Shown: piece by piece, positions 1 through 6,066 of the stretch
How positions within the stretch are numbered: the stretch's first letter is position 1
Layout of the letters: every line of letters begins with the position of its first letter
Assembly: GCA_030642645.1 (NCBI GenBank)
Contig: DAOWNJ010000039.1
Location: forward strand, 1-7,935
Direction: 5' to 3'
Source of the DNA: Dehalococcoidia bacterium
GTDB taxonomy: Bacteria > Chloroflexota > Dehalococcoidia > E44-bin15 > DAOWNJ01
Length of the DNA: 7,935 nt
Notes under the pieces: generated by a model
Databases searched by the model: none
What the model saw: the letters and a program-made list of their open reading frames with translations, nothing else
Told to the model about the DNA's origin: nothing
Program-made: the position numbers and the translations under genes

Positions 1-1
1 G

Positions 2-637
2 GCTCTTAGAGAGGGAGAGAAGTATGCTGTAGACCCACTCTTTGAATACCTTTTTGATCTACACCCCTTCTTAAAAGAGATTGAGGAATATAAGGATGTA
101 ACCTTTATCAATAGTCCCATTGAAGATATGCCATCTGATAGAAATTTCGACATAATATTCCTGCTAGGAGCACTTGAGCACATCGGTGAAATAGAGCCAG
201 TTATTGCCAAAATAGACGACCTTCTGGCACCCTACGGCACCCTGGTTGTTCTGGTTGCTTCTTATGCAAATTCCGCTATAAAGAACATCATGAGCTTCTT
301 CGATATCTACCCCTACCACCCACACCACTTTGTTAATGAGGATATCATCGGGCTGTTCTCAAGCTACAGGCTCAAAAAGCAGGAGCAAATGTTCGAAATC
401 TATCGTGAATGCCCTTTCAAAAAACAAGGGGTGAAGCACGAAGTCTATCGTATTGATAAGGCCATAGCCAGGATATGGCAATTATCAGGTGAGTGGGGAA
501 AGAGCAAGAACATCCTGTTCGCTTCAAAGATTTTGCTGTGTTATAGCCTCGCCTCTCTTATCGCATTGCTTAAACGAGAAGAGAGGCCAATTTACCCATT
601 TGCAAAGCTCTGGGTTTTTGTTTTCCAGAAGCAGTAG
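2..637 (+). CDS. Class I SAM-dependent methyltransferase, C-terminal part (5' truncated by the window edge)
   Basis: The frame is open from base 2 to the TAG at 635-637, giving 211 visible residues, so the true start and the glycine-rich motif I lie upstream. An ATG at base 128 is internal, because clear family sequence precedes it. Seen: the acidic strand-2 motif (YAVDPLFEY, D11 of the visible part), an acidic-loop motif (SPIEDMP, E41/D42), the strand-4 motif FDIIFLLGALEHI (about 49-61) and LLAPYGTLVVLV (about 74-85). This order matches the Rossmann-like Methyltransf_11/23 type. The remaining 110 or so residues are a less typical tail ending in a hydrophobic, possibly amphipathic stretch (ILFASKILLCYSLASLIALL). 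In a glycan locus such an enzyme most likely O- or N-methylates a sugar, or caps a chain, in the cytoplasm; the substrate is unknown. The next gene starts 27 bases downstream, suggesting one transcript. Confidence 0.85.
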   Translation, partial: ALREGEKYAVDPLFEYLFDLHPFLKEIEEYKDVTFINSPIEDMPSDRNFDIIFLLGALEHIGEIEPVIAKIDDLLAPYGTLVVLVASYANSAIKNIMSFFDIYPYHPHHFVNEDIIGLFSSYRLKKQEQMFEIYRECPFKKQGVKHEVYRIDKAIARIWQLSGEWGKSKNILFASKILLCYSLASLIALLKREERPIYPFAKLWVFVFQKQ

Positions 638-664
638 AATAAATATGCTGAAAAGGCCTGCAAA

Positions 665-1894
665 ATGAAGGTAGTGCACCTTAGCATGGGAGTTACGCCA
701 GTGCCCCCCGGCGATGAAGCCGCCGGGGTAGAGGGATACATTTATCAGCTAACCCATCACCTTGGACTACTGGGATGTCAGGTTCATGTTATCGATATTA
801 AGGGGGGAGCGCAACAGAGGGAGAAAAGGCGGGAATCACGAGCCAGATTCCATGAAGTCTGGCACCCTCCTCTGCCTCACAGGTATAATTCCCGTTTCTT
901 GCAGCACTTTTTCAATTATCTGCTCATAATGTCGCAGGTTCTTCTTTTCGCCTTACTATCTGCCTTTGCCTTAAATAGGCTGCTTGGTAGCGAGAAAATA
1001 GATGTCATTCATACGCATAATAGAGAAGCTGCCATCGCCGCCGTGGTAGTGAACAGATTGAGGCGAAATGCTGCTGCGGTGGTCTACACCCCACAGGCAG
1101 CCTTTGGGTTGAACAAATTAACCTGGCGTAAAAAGCTTATCAATTTCGCCGAGATCCCTGCCCTCAGGTGGGTTGACCATGTTATTGCCCTGACCCCGGC
1201 GGTCAAAGGGTGGCTGGTGTCCGAATTCAACCTCGACCCGGCTAAAATAACCCCAATCCATGTAGGCACCGCTCTTGATGAGATAGAGCAGTTCCTCTCC
1301 CATAAGACGGGGGCTTGCCATAGATCAAATATAGTGCTCTGTGTTGGCATGATTTCCTCCAGGAAAAACCAGCTTACCGCGGTCAAAGCCATATCACAGG
1401 TAGTGGCAGTACACCCTGAGGTCAAACTCATTTTCACTGGTCCCATTACTGAGGCGAATTATCTCAACTCGATACAGAGGTTCATCGCTGAAAATGACCT
1501 TTCACGGTGGGTAGAAGTTAGAGGAGAGGTAACCAGGCAGGAACTATATACTCTCTATAGCGATGCTGTTCTCTTTCTCTTTCCCACCACGGCTGAAGTT
1601 CAGCCGACTGTTCTGATGGAGGCGTTGGCTTTTGGTCTCCCGGTGGTTGCCTCCAATATAGGGCCGATTGCAGATGTGGTGAGCGAGGAGGGGAGCGCTA
1701 TCCTGGTTGACCCATATGATGTGGATGGGATAGCTTCGGCAGTCATCCGACTGCTTGAGGATAGCTCGCTGAGGCAATCGATGTCTGAGAGGGCAGGGAA
1801 GCTGGCCCAGAGTTTATCCTATGAACATGTTGCTGCCCGGCACCTTGCCCTGTATGAGGAGCTGGCTCAAAATAAGAAGCAATCATTTAAATAG
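665..1894 (+). CDS. Glycosyltransferase, GT-B fold, family 4-like
   Basis: This 409-residue protein has the usual length of the family. The N-terminal Rossmann half (about 1-205) opens with MKVVHLSMGV and contains VIHTHNREAAIAA (about 115-127), the usual acceptor-side 'D.vh.h' region. The C-terminal half (about 220-390) has VGMISSRKNQL, where R233/K234 sit at the position that contacts the donor diphosphate in GT4 enzymes. It also has the EX7E motif (E311 and E319) followed by ALAFGLPVVAS. Family knowledge: retaining transfer of a sugar from a nucleotide-sugar donor to a lipid-linked acceptor at the cytoplasmic membrane face. A hydrophobic stretch at about 87-104 may help membrane association. 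The ATG at 665 is preceded by a weak AAAAGG 8 bases upstream; no better in-frame start is visible. It lies between a methyltransferase and a pyruvyl transferase-family gene on the same strand. Donor and linkage cannot be read from sequence. Confidence 0.95.
   Translation: MKVVHLSMGVTPVPPGDEAAGVEGYIYQLTHHLGLLGCQVHVIDIKGGAQQREKRRESRARFHEVWHPPLPHRYNSRFLQHFFNYLLIMSQVLLFALLSAFALNRLLGSEKIDVIHTHNREAAIAAVVVNRLRRNAAAVVYTPQAAFGLNKLTWRKKLINFAEIPALRWVDHVIALTPAVKGWLVSEFNLDPAKITPIHVGTALDEIEQFLSHKTGACHRSNIVLCVGMISSRKNQLTAVKAISQVVAVHPEVKLIFTGPITEANYLNSIQRFIAENDLSRWVEVRGEVTRQELYTLYSDAVLFLFPTTAEVQPTVLMEALAFGLPVVASNIGPIADVVSEEGSAILVDPYDVDGIASAVIRLLEDSSLRQSMSERAGKLAQSLSYEHVAARHLALYEELAQNKKQSFK
706..728 (+). other. 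GC-only 8-bp stem-loop early in the glycosyltransferase mRNA
   Basis: CCCCGGCG (706-713) and CGCCGGGG (721-728) are perfect inverted repeats around a 7-base loop. It starts about 40 bases after the ATG, within codons 14-22. An 8-bp all-GC stem is stable enough to matter to an initiating ribosome, but the same bases also encode the PPGDEAAG segment near the N-terminus, so it may be a by-product of coding. Confidence 0.4.
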
Positions 1895-1937
1895 GCAGCT
1901 TTTTGAGTATTCTCTTTCCACTGTTGAAATCAGGAAT

Positions 1938-1942
1938 GGAGG
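1938..1942 (+). promoter_or_regulatory. Shine-Dalgarno site for the pyruvyl transferase-family gene
   Basis: GGAGG lies 7 bases before the ATG at 1950 and fixes that start. It is the strongest ribosome binding site in the left cluster, much better than the one ahead of the glycosyltransferase. The remaining bases of the 55-base gap (1895-1949) show no clear hairpin or promoter, so the gene is probably co-transcribed with its upstream neighbour. Confidence 0.8.
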
Positions 1943-1949
1943 TTGAAAA

Positions 1950-3257
1950 ATGAGCAAAATACTTGTTTGCCGACTAGCAGACTTCGAAAACATGGGGGCT
2001 ACAGGACTTTTAATGGGCCTGATAAAAAGCCTCCGAAGCTATATGCCAGATGTAGAGATAATACTGCTTAGTTCTCAACCAGATAAGTATAGAGAGTTCG
2101 CAAAAAAGCTGGGCATAGAATTGCGTCCGCACCCCTGGGCGGGAGCGTGGAAGAGTGGGTGGCTAGCTCTAGCTAGCCATACTTTTTTAATCTCCTTCGA
2201 TTTCTGCCGCTGCTTTCTTTGTCGCTTGGCTGGAAGACTCGACAAACGTGTAAAGACCCCCTATGAACAGTATGATGTAGTCATAGATAGCAATGAGGAT
2301 AACCTTGATGAGCCCGCTTATGGTTCGCGTGCAATCATCATGTCCTTGTTTCCAACGCTCTTGGAGTGGGCAATCTTTAGAAGACCTATGGCAACAACTC
2401 CCACTGATGTAGGACCATTCACCACGAGACGTACCAGGTGGCTAGCCAGATTTGTTCTCAATAGGGTAGATGTTCTGGCGCTGAGGGAGGAAGTAAGCTA
2501 TGATTATTGCCAACAGTTAGGTTTGAGTAAACCAAAGATATGCCTGACTGGGGAGGCTGCCTTTCTCCTGGAGCCAGCCCCTCAAGAAAAGGTTGAGCTG
2601 ATTCTACAGCAAGAAGGCATCACTAAGATTAAAGGTGATAAGCCATTCATTGGATTCTCCCCCAATTGGCTGGAAATGGAGCTCTTCGCTTTCTCTAATT
2701 CTATAAGCAGCGAGGAGAGAGCAGGAAAATATGTCAAGCTTATGGCGGCAATGATTGACTACATTGTGGACAGACTGAATGCCACAGTTTGCTTTATTCC
2801 CCATGTTACAAGTGGTGGTAGCGATGACAGGGAGGTATGTTATCGAATATATGAGCAGGTGAAGAGCAAGCAGGCGGTAGGAGTGCTGCGGGGTAAATAT
2901 CTGCCTGATGAGATAAAGGGAGTCATCGGTAGCTGCGACATGTTTATCGGCTGCCGTATGCACTCAGCCATTGCCGCCACATCGCAGGGCGTCCCTACTG
3001 TGGCTATCGCCTATGCAGACAAGTTTTATCGGATTATCGGCAACACTATGGGGCAGGAGAAATACATCGTCGACATCCGAACCCCAAGCTTTGACGAGCT
3101 TCTGGGTGAGCTGAAGTTAAAGCTCGACTCCCTCTGGGAGAATAGAGATAAGGTTGCGACGGAGCTAATAGAAAGGGCTAAAATAGCTCAACAGCAAGTC
3201 TTGCTTTATGGCAAGATGGTAAAGGAATTGGTGGAATGCTCAAAGGCGTCGGTATAA
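1950..3257 (+). CDS. Polysaccharide pyruvyl transferase family protein
   Basis: This 435-residue protein matches the WcaK/CsaB/Pvg1 type (PF04230) by pattern. Seen: an N-terminal segment with ENMGATGLLMGLIKSL (the family's 'N.GD.a....' region, here without the usual GD), VVIDSNEDNL (about 110-119), VLALREEVSYDYCQQLGL (about 175-192, the 'R..S...l...g' element), and the C-terminal signature FIGCRMHSAIAATSQGVPTV (about 332-351) followed by AIAYADK. R336 and H338 are the R-x-H pair conserved in the family. Family knowledge: transfer of a pyruvate ketal from phosphoenolpyruvate to a sugar, giving an acidic glycan; many members of this broad family are uncharacterised, so the exact reaction is inferred. 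It ends in TAA and overlaps the convergent FeS gene by 18 bases. Its base composition looks AT-rich compared with the genes on the right. Confidence 0.85.
   Translation: MSKILVCRLADFENMGATGLLMGLIKSLRSYMPDVEIILLSSQPDKYREFAKKLGIELRPHPWAGAWKSGWLALASHTFLISFDFCRCFLCRLAGRLDKRVKTPYEQYDVVIDSNEDNLDEPAYGSRAIIMSLFPTLLEWAIFRRPMATTPTDVGPFTTRRTRWLARFVLNRVDVLALREEVSYDYCQQLGLSKPKICLTGEAAFLLEPAPQEKVELILQQEGITKIKGDKPFIGFSPNWLEMELFAFSNSISSEERAGKYVKLMAAMIDYIVDRLNATVCFIPHVTSGGSDDREVCYRIYEQVKSKQAVGVLRGKYLPDEIKGVIGSCDMFIGCRMHSAIAATSQGVPTVAIAYADKFYRIIGNTMGQEKYIVDIRTPSFDELLGELKLKLDSLWENRDKVATELIERAKIAQQQVLLYGKMVKELVECSKASV
2160..2188 (+). terminator. Terminator-like hairpin and T6 run inside the pyruvyl transferase gene
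   Basis: TGGCTAGCT (2160-2168) and AGCTAGCCA (2171-2179) form a perfect 9-bp inverted repeat around two bases. In RNA the tip would open to a stem of about 8 bp with a 4-base loop. A T-run (2183-2188) follows after three bases. The shape resembles a Rho-independent terminator, but it lies 210 bases into an intact gene and encodes WLALASHTFL, so it may be fortuitous or cause partial attenuation. Confidence 0.3.
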
Positions 3258-4532
3258 GCGCCTTAAACCCCTCAAGCTTATGAGCTTGCTTGCCAGTCCC
3301 TCCACACGGATCAAAGGTGCGATAAGCCCCTGCAAATAGCGCCTCGATAGGGACATATGGAAATAAAATCGCAAGGAACGGAGGTAAGTGATGAATTTCG
3401 CTTTAGGTAGCTCCGCCCTGTAGTCTGGCTGCTTTTTACCCATTAAATGCGCTACATGAGACCTTGCTTCATAATCAGACTTCTTCGCCCCCATCCGCCT
3501 AACCTTGCTACCTTCTATGCTCTCCAGTGCTATTTCCCCTTTTGCTATGGCTTGTTCCAGTAGGTTTTCCCCTATTCTGCTTCTGGAGATTACTACCGAG
3601 GTGCCAATCTTGTCCTGTTCCATCACCTCAGGCAGCCAGGCGTCGCCCAAGGAAATATCGGCAAAGTCATTTATCTGGTCACAGCACAAGGTGCAGCGCC
3701 AGGGGATGAAAAAGCCAAGACCAAGAAAGATCATATGCTCATCATGAGATATGAGCTTCCTGGTGCCATTCTTGAGATGGATAGTCATAGAGCCTGGCCA
3801 TCCCTCACCGCGGTAGTCAAGCTGAGCAATGCCTTCTTGCTTAACACCATATTTACGGAGCACAAATTCGGTTCCGGAAAAGTTCATAGGATGGAGACAT
3901 AAAAGCCCCAGATGGAGAACTATCCTCTCTCTGAGCTTCTTATTAACTAACTCGGCTTTCCTTATGCCGTGGATATGGCAGGGCAGCCCGACAACGGCGA
4001 ATTTGCCCTCCTCTTTGAGAATTTCTTTTAGTGCTATGTTTGCTGGCACGGGGCAATATTTGGATTTAGAAGCCGAGATGATCTCCTCCCTGGTTCTGGC
4101 TATGAAAGGCTGTGGCTCTAGGGGTCTATCTTCCTTCATCTTGGTAACCAAAGCTCCATCGATAAGGCCTTCATCTAGGGCGAAGGCGAGCAACGCCGTC
4201 ACTAAGCCGCCGGAGGCTGAGTTATACCTGATGTCATAATCAGTGGCATGACCAATATAGCAATTGATGTAATTCCCCAGTAGAATGTCCTCAGGCTGTT
4301 TGCCAAAGATTTCGGAGTTTAGTTGTTTGAAATCCACAGCATGCCCGGGGCAGACCCCCAAGCAAATTCCGCATTCATTACATCTTTCCATGTCTAGTTG
4401 AGGGACATAAATCCCTTTAGAGTTGTCTATCACCATCTCTACAGCATCTCTGGGACAGATGCCTACACAGGTTCCGCAGCCGGTACAGAGGCTGTCTTTT
4501 AGCACCGAGTTGATGGTTTTATCAACTTTCAT
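3240..4532 (-). CDS. FrhB/FdhB-type iron-sulfur protein (coenzyme F420 hydrogenase/dehydrogenase beta-subunit family), glycan-locus type
   Basis: This 430-residue cytoplasmic protein has two N-terminal ferredoxin-like [4Fe-4S] motifs of the form CX2CX2CX3CP, with cysteines 16/19/22/26 and 51/54/57/61. An FrhB-like N-domain follows (YNSASGGLVTALLAFAL, about 103-119; SKSKYCPV, about 155-162; VVGLPCHIHGIR, about 180-191). The C-domain has FFIPWRCTLCCDQINDFADISLGDAW (about 274-299; C280, C283, C284). Family knowledge: such proteins bind FeS clusters and a flavin and move electrons to or from F420 or ferredoxin. Here no hydrogenase or formate dehydrogenase partner is present; it sits with glycan genes, so a role in redox modification of a sugar is inferred. 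The start is well supported by AAAGGAG 9 bases upstream (4542-4548). The last 50 or so residues are very basic. It follows the flippase by 53 bases and is probably in its operon. Confidence 0.9.
   Translation of the reverse strand: MKVDKTINSVLKDSLCTGCGTCVGICPRDAVEMVIDNSKGIYVPQLDMERCNECGICLGVCPGHAVDFKQLNSEIFGKQPEDILLGNYINCYIGHATDYDIRYNSASGGLVTALLAFALDEGLIDGALVTKMKEDRPLEPQPFIARTREEIISASKSKYCPVPANIALKEILKEEGKFAVVGLPCHIHGIRKAELVNKKLRERIVLHLGLLCLHPMNFSGTEFVLRKYGVKQEGIAQLDYRGEGWPGSMTIHLKNGTRKLISHDEHMIFLGLGFFIPWRCTLCCDQINDFADISLGDAWLPEVMEQDKIGTSVVISRSRIGENLLEQAIAKGEIALESIEGSKVRRMGAKKSDYEARSHVAHLMGKKQPDYRAELPKAKFITYLRSLRFYFHMSLSRRYLQGLIAPLIRVEGLASKLISLRGLRRLYRRL
3243..3264. other. Inverted repeat at the convergent gene junction
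   Basis: AAGGCG (3243-3248) and CGCCTT (3259-3264) can form a 6-bp stem with a 10-base loop spanning the overlapping gene ends. It is the only candidate for a bidirectional transcription stop between the convergent genes. Neither side is followed by a convincing T-run (on the - strand only TTTGAG follows), so function as a terminator is doubtful. Confidence 0.25.
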
Positions 4533-4585
4533 AGTTTAGCTCTCCTTTCTTGAAATAAAGTGCCACCGATCCTGTGCAATAGCTC

Positions 4586-5905
4586 TCACTTTTTGAGCCA
4601 GCTTGCTGCAATTATCAAGGCGACGATCCCCTGAGCGGCAAGCCGGGCAATACCTGCTCCGTTGATGCCCATTTGGGGCAGGAGCAGGCAGGTCAGTCCA
4701 AGAGTAACTGCTGCTGTAAAAGCGGTCAAACCTACAAGCACCCCTAGCTTCTTCTCCACCCTCTTTATTGACAAATAGGTAATGTTAATTGCAAAGGGCA
4801 AGTTAGATATGGCCATAATTCGAAGCAGGGTGGTGCCATTCTCAGCATAGGGACCACCGAAAAGTAGTAGAAGCTTATCGGCAATAGCCAGCATAAGAAT
4901 GACTGCAGGCACAAGGATGAGGAACACCATCTTCAGGCTTCGCCAGATATTAAGCCCCAATTTCTCCTCCTCGTTAGAACCCTCGGCAAAAAGGGAGGTT
5001 GAGGCAGAGCTGGATACCATAGCGGGCATGGTCCCAATTGCCCAGGCGATATAGAAATAGGCATTTGACTCTGCACCCAGCAGGTTTACTACCATGATAG
5101 GCATGACCACGCTAGGGGCAGCCCAGAAAAGGACGGAGAGATAATTGGCAAAGGAGAAGCGCCGCATAACACCTATCACTTCCCTGTTAATGGTGGGGAA
5201 GGGGCGATAGCCAGGTTGGATTCGAGGCAGAAACAGGAAGAGGCACAATAGCAACACTACGCATAAAGAGATACCCCAGGAGGCGAAGATGCCGAAGGAG
5301 TGGAAATATGCCGCCAGCAGAATGGGCAAAGGAAGCTTCAACAGGCAGAAGATGAGGTTCTTGGCTACTACAAAGCCAGTTCGGCGCTTAGCTATGAAGG
5401 TCTCTTCTGTTAAGTACAAAACCTGATTGACGATGGCAAAAATAACAAAAGCAGCGAGGTAGAAGGGGTCCTGTCTGATGAAGAGGAGGGCTGGGGACCA
5501 GAAACCGAGGCCGGCGATGAAGATGAAAGCGACTGCGAGCGAGGCCAGTGTGCCGATGGTGAAGATAGTATTAATCATCGAGTTAGCATTTTCGCCGGAG
5601 TGGGGGAGAAACCTGACCAGCCCCATTCCCAGCCCCAGGTGGGAGAAGAGCACCACAAATCCCACCGCCGCGATCACAGCTGAAGCCAAGCCTACATCCT
5701 CTGGGGAATAGAACCTGGCAACTACTATCCAGAAGGCGAAGCCGAGGAGCGCGCTTAACGCGCTGGCAGCCATCAGGTAGATGGCATTGGAGTAAAGAGA
5801 GGTACGAAAAAGCTGCTTCAGCCTTTCCTTTGAGGTTGCAGTTCTTACAACCTCGTTGAGGAAAGTATAGGTCTGGGAGCTAAAGGACTTTAGCAGTTGC
5901 CACAA
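4586..5905 (-). CDS. Polysaccharide (lipid-linked oligosaccharide) flippase, Wzx/MATE-like
   Basis: This 439-residue, very hydrophobic protein has about 12 predicted membrane segments (by eye near 42-62, 75-98, 113-135, 147-165, 181-200, 205-227, 250-275, 280-300, 323-342, 360-380, 388-409 and 412-436). That is the layout and length of Wzx-type members of the MOP exporter superfamily. Typical stretches are FARFYSPEDVGLAS-like sequence at about 60-75 (VVARFYSPEDVGLASA) and the NGAGIARL region near 415-422. It is inferred to flip lipid-linked glycan from the cytoplasmic to the outer membrane face. The start is a TTG at 5905: the frame is closed by a TGA 30 bases upstream, no ATG or GTG lies in between, and the first internal ATG (residue 45) is inside the first membrane segment. 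A Shine-Dalgarno site lies upstream, though 13 bases away. It is the first gene of a - strand pair, with the FeS gene next. Confidence 0.92.
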   Translation of the reverse strand: MWQLLKSFSSQTYTFLNEVVRTATSKERLKQLFRTSLYSNAIYLMAASALSALLGFAFWIVVARFYSPEDVGLASAVIAAVGFVVLFSHLGLGMGLVRFLPHSGENANSMINTIFTIGTLASLAVAFIFIAGLGFWSPALLFIRQDPFYLAAFVIFAIVNQVLYLTEETFIAKRRTGFVVAKNLIFCLLKLPLPILLAAYFHSFGIFASWGISLCVVLLLCLFLFLPRIQPGYRPFPTINREVIGVMRRFSFANYLSVLFWAAPSVVMPIMVVNLLGAESNAYFYIAWAIGTMPAMVSSSASTSLFAEGSNEEEKLGLNIWRSLKMVFLILVPAVILMLAIADKLLLLFGGPYAENGTTLLRIMAISNLPFAINITYLSIKRVEKKLGVLVGLTAFTAAVTLGLTCLLLPQMGINGAGIARLAAQGIVALIIAASWLKK

Positions 5906-5918
5906 GTTGAGTGAGGCT

Positions 5919-5924
5919 CTCCTT
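5919..5924 (-). promoter_or_regulatory. Shine-Dalgarno site for the flippase gene
   Basis: On the - strand AAGGAG precedes the TTG start by 13 bases, longer than usual. It supports translation beginning in this short stretch rather than at the first internal ATG. It directly follows the 3' arm of the tetraloop hairpin at 5925-5940. Confidence 0.6.
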
Positions 5925-5940
5925 CCACTTTCTCAAGTGG
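5925..5940 (-). other. GNRA-tetraloop hairpin in the flippase leader
   Basis: Read on the - strand, CCACTT-GAGA-AAGTGG is a perfect 6-bp stem closed by GAGA, a GNRA-class tetraloop, and it abuts the Shine-Dalgarno site. If transcription starts near 5957, the hairpin lies about 17 bases from the mRNA 5' end. It could protect the 5' end or tune ribosome access; no ligand or regulator can be inferred. Confidence 0.45.
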
Positions 5941-5941
5941 T

Positions 5942-5971
5942 GCGTCAATTCCATATCAGGGCGATTATAAT
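5942..5971 (+). promoter_or_regulatory. Candidate promoter for the ligase-DUF1616 operon
   Basis: A perfect TATAAT (5966-5971) lies in the divergent intergenic region. A poor -35 candidate GCGTCA (5942-5947) matches three of six consensus bases at an 18-base spacing. Transcription would start near 5978, giving a leader of about 90 bases before the ATG at 6067. The reading assumes a bacterial sigma-70-type polymerase. Confidence 0.45.
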
Positions 5972-5991
5972 ACGGCTATCTCAGAACTGAA
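5964..5991 (-). promoter_or_regulatory. Candidate promoter for the flippase-FeS operon, sharing the -10 bases
   Basis: ATTATAAT (5964-5971) is its own reverse complement, so the - strand also reads TATAAT at 5969-5964. A weak -35 candidate TTCAGT (5991-5986, three of six matches) lies 16 bases away. The start would fall near 5957, about 50 bases before the TTG. This makes the element a possible symmetric bidirectional promoter. Confidence 0.4.
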
Positions 5992-6066
5992 CCGCCCAAA
6001 GGTGTCGCTTAAAGAGGCCCAAATGGTTCATTGTCAATGCCTAGACCTTAGGATAAACTTAGGGCA

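Noticed and set aside
1084..1446. 120-codon open frame on the - strand inside the glycosyltransferase gene
   Set aside because: It lies wholly opposite a gene with clear family motifs, shows no recognisable domain and has no supporting ribosome site; it is a shadow frame.
1895..1949. Possible terminator at the T-run after the glycosyltransferase gene
   Set aside because: The CTTTTTG run has no GC-rich hairpin ahead of it, and the gap reads directly into a same-strand gene with a good ribosome site.
2604..2963. 119-codon open frame on the - strand inside the pyruvyl transferase-family gene
   Set aside because: It is antisense to a well-supported gene, histidine-rich and of low coding character; no motif seen.
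3829..4239. 136-codon open frame on the + strand opposite the FeS protein gene
   Set aside because: The - strand frame has eight ferredoxin cysteines and FrhB motifs; this one has no recognisable family pattern.
3240..4532. Reading the FrhB-like gene as part of a methanogen F420-reducing hydrogenase
   Set aside because: No hydrogenase large or small subunit genes are present, the neighbours are all glycan genes, and the protein is longer than hydrogenase FrhB.
5748..5764. Inverted repeat AGCGCG/CGCGCT inside the flippase gene
   Set aside because: It encodes the alanine/leucine-rich start of a membrane helix (SALSALL); repeated GCG/CTT-type codons explain it without a regulatory role.
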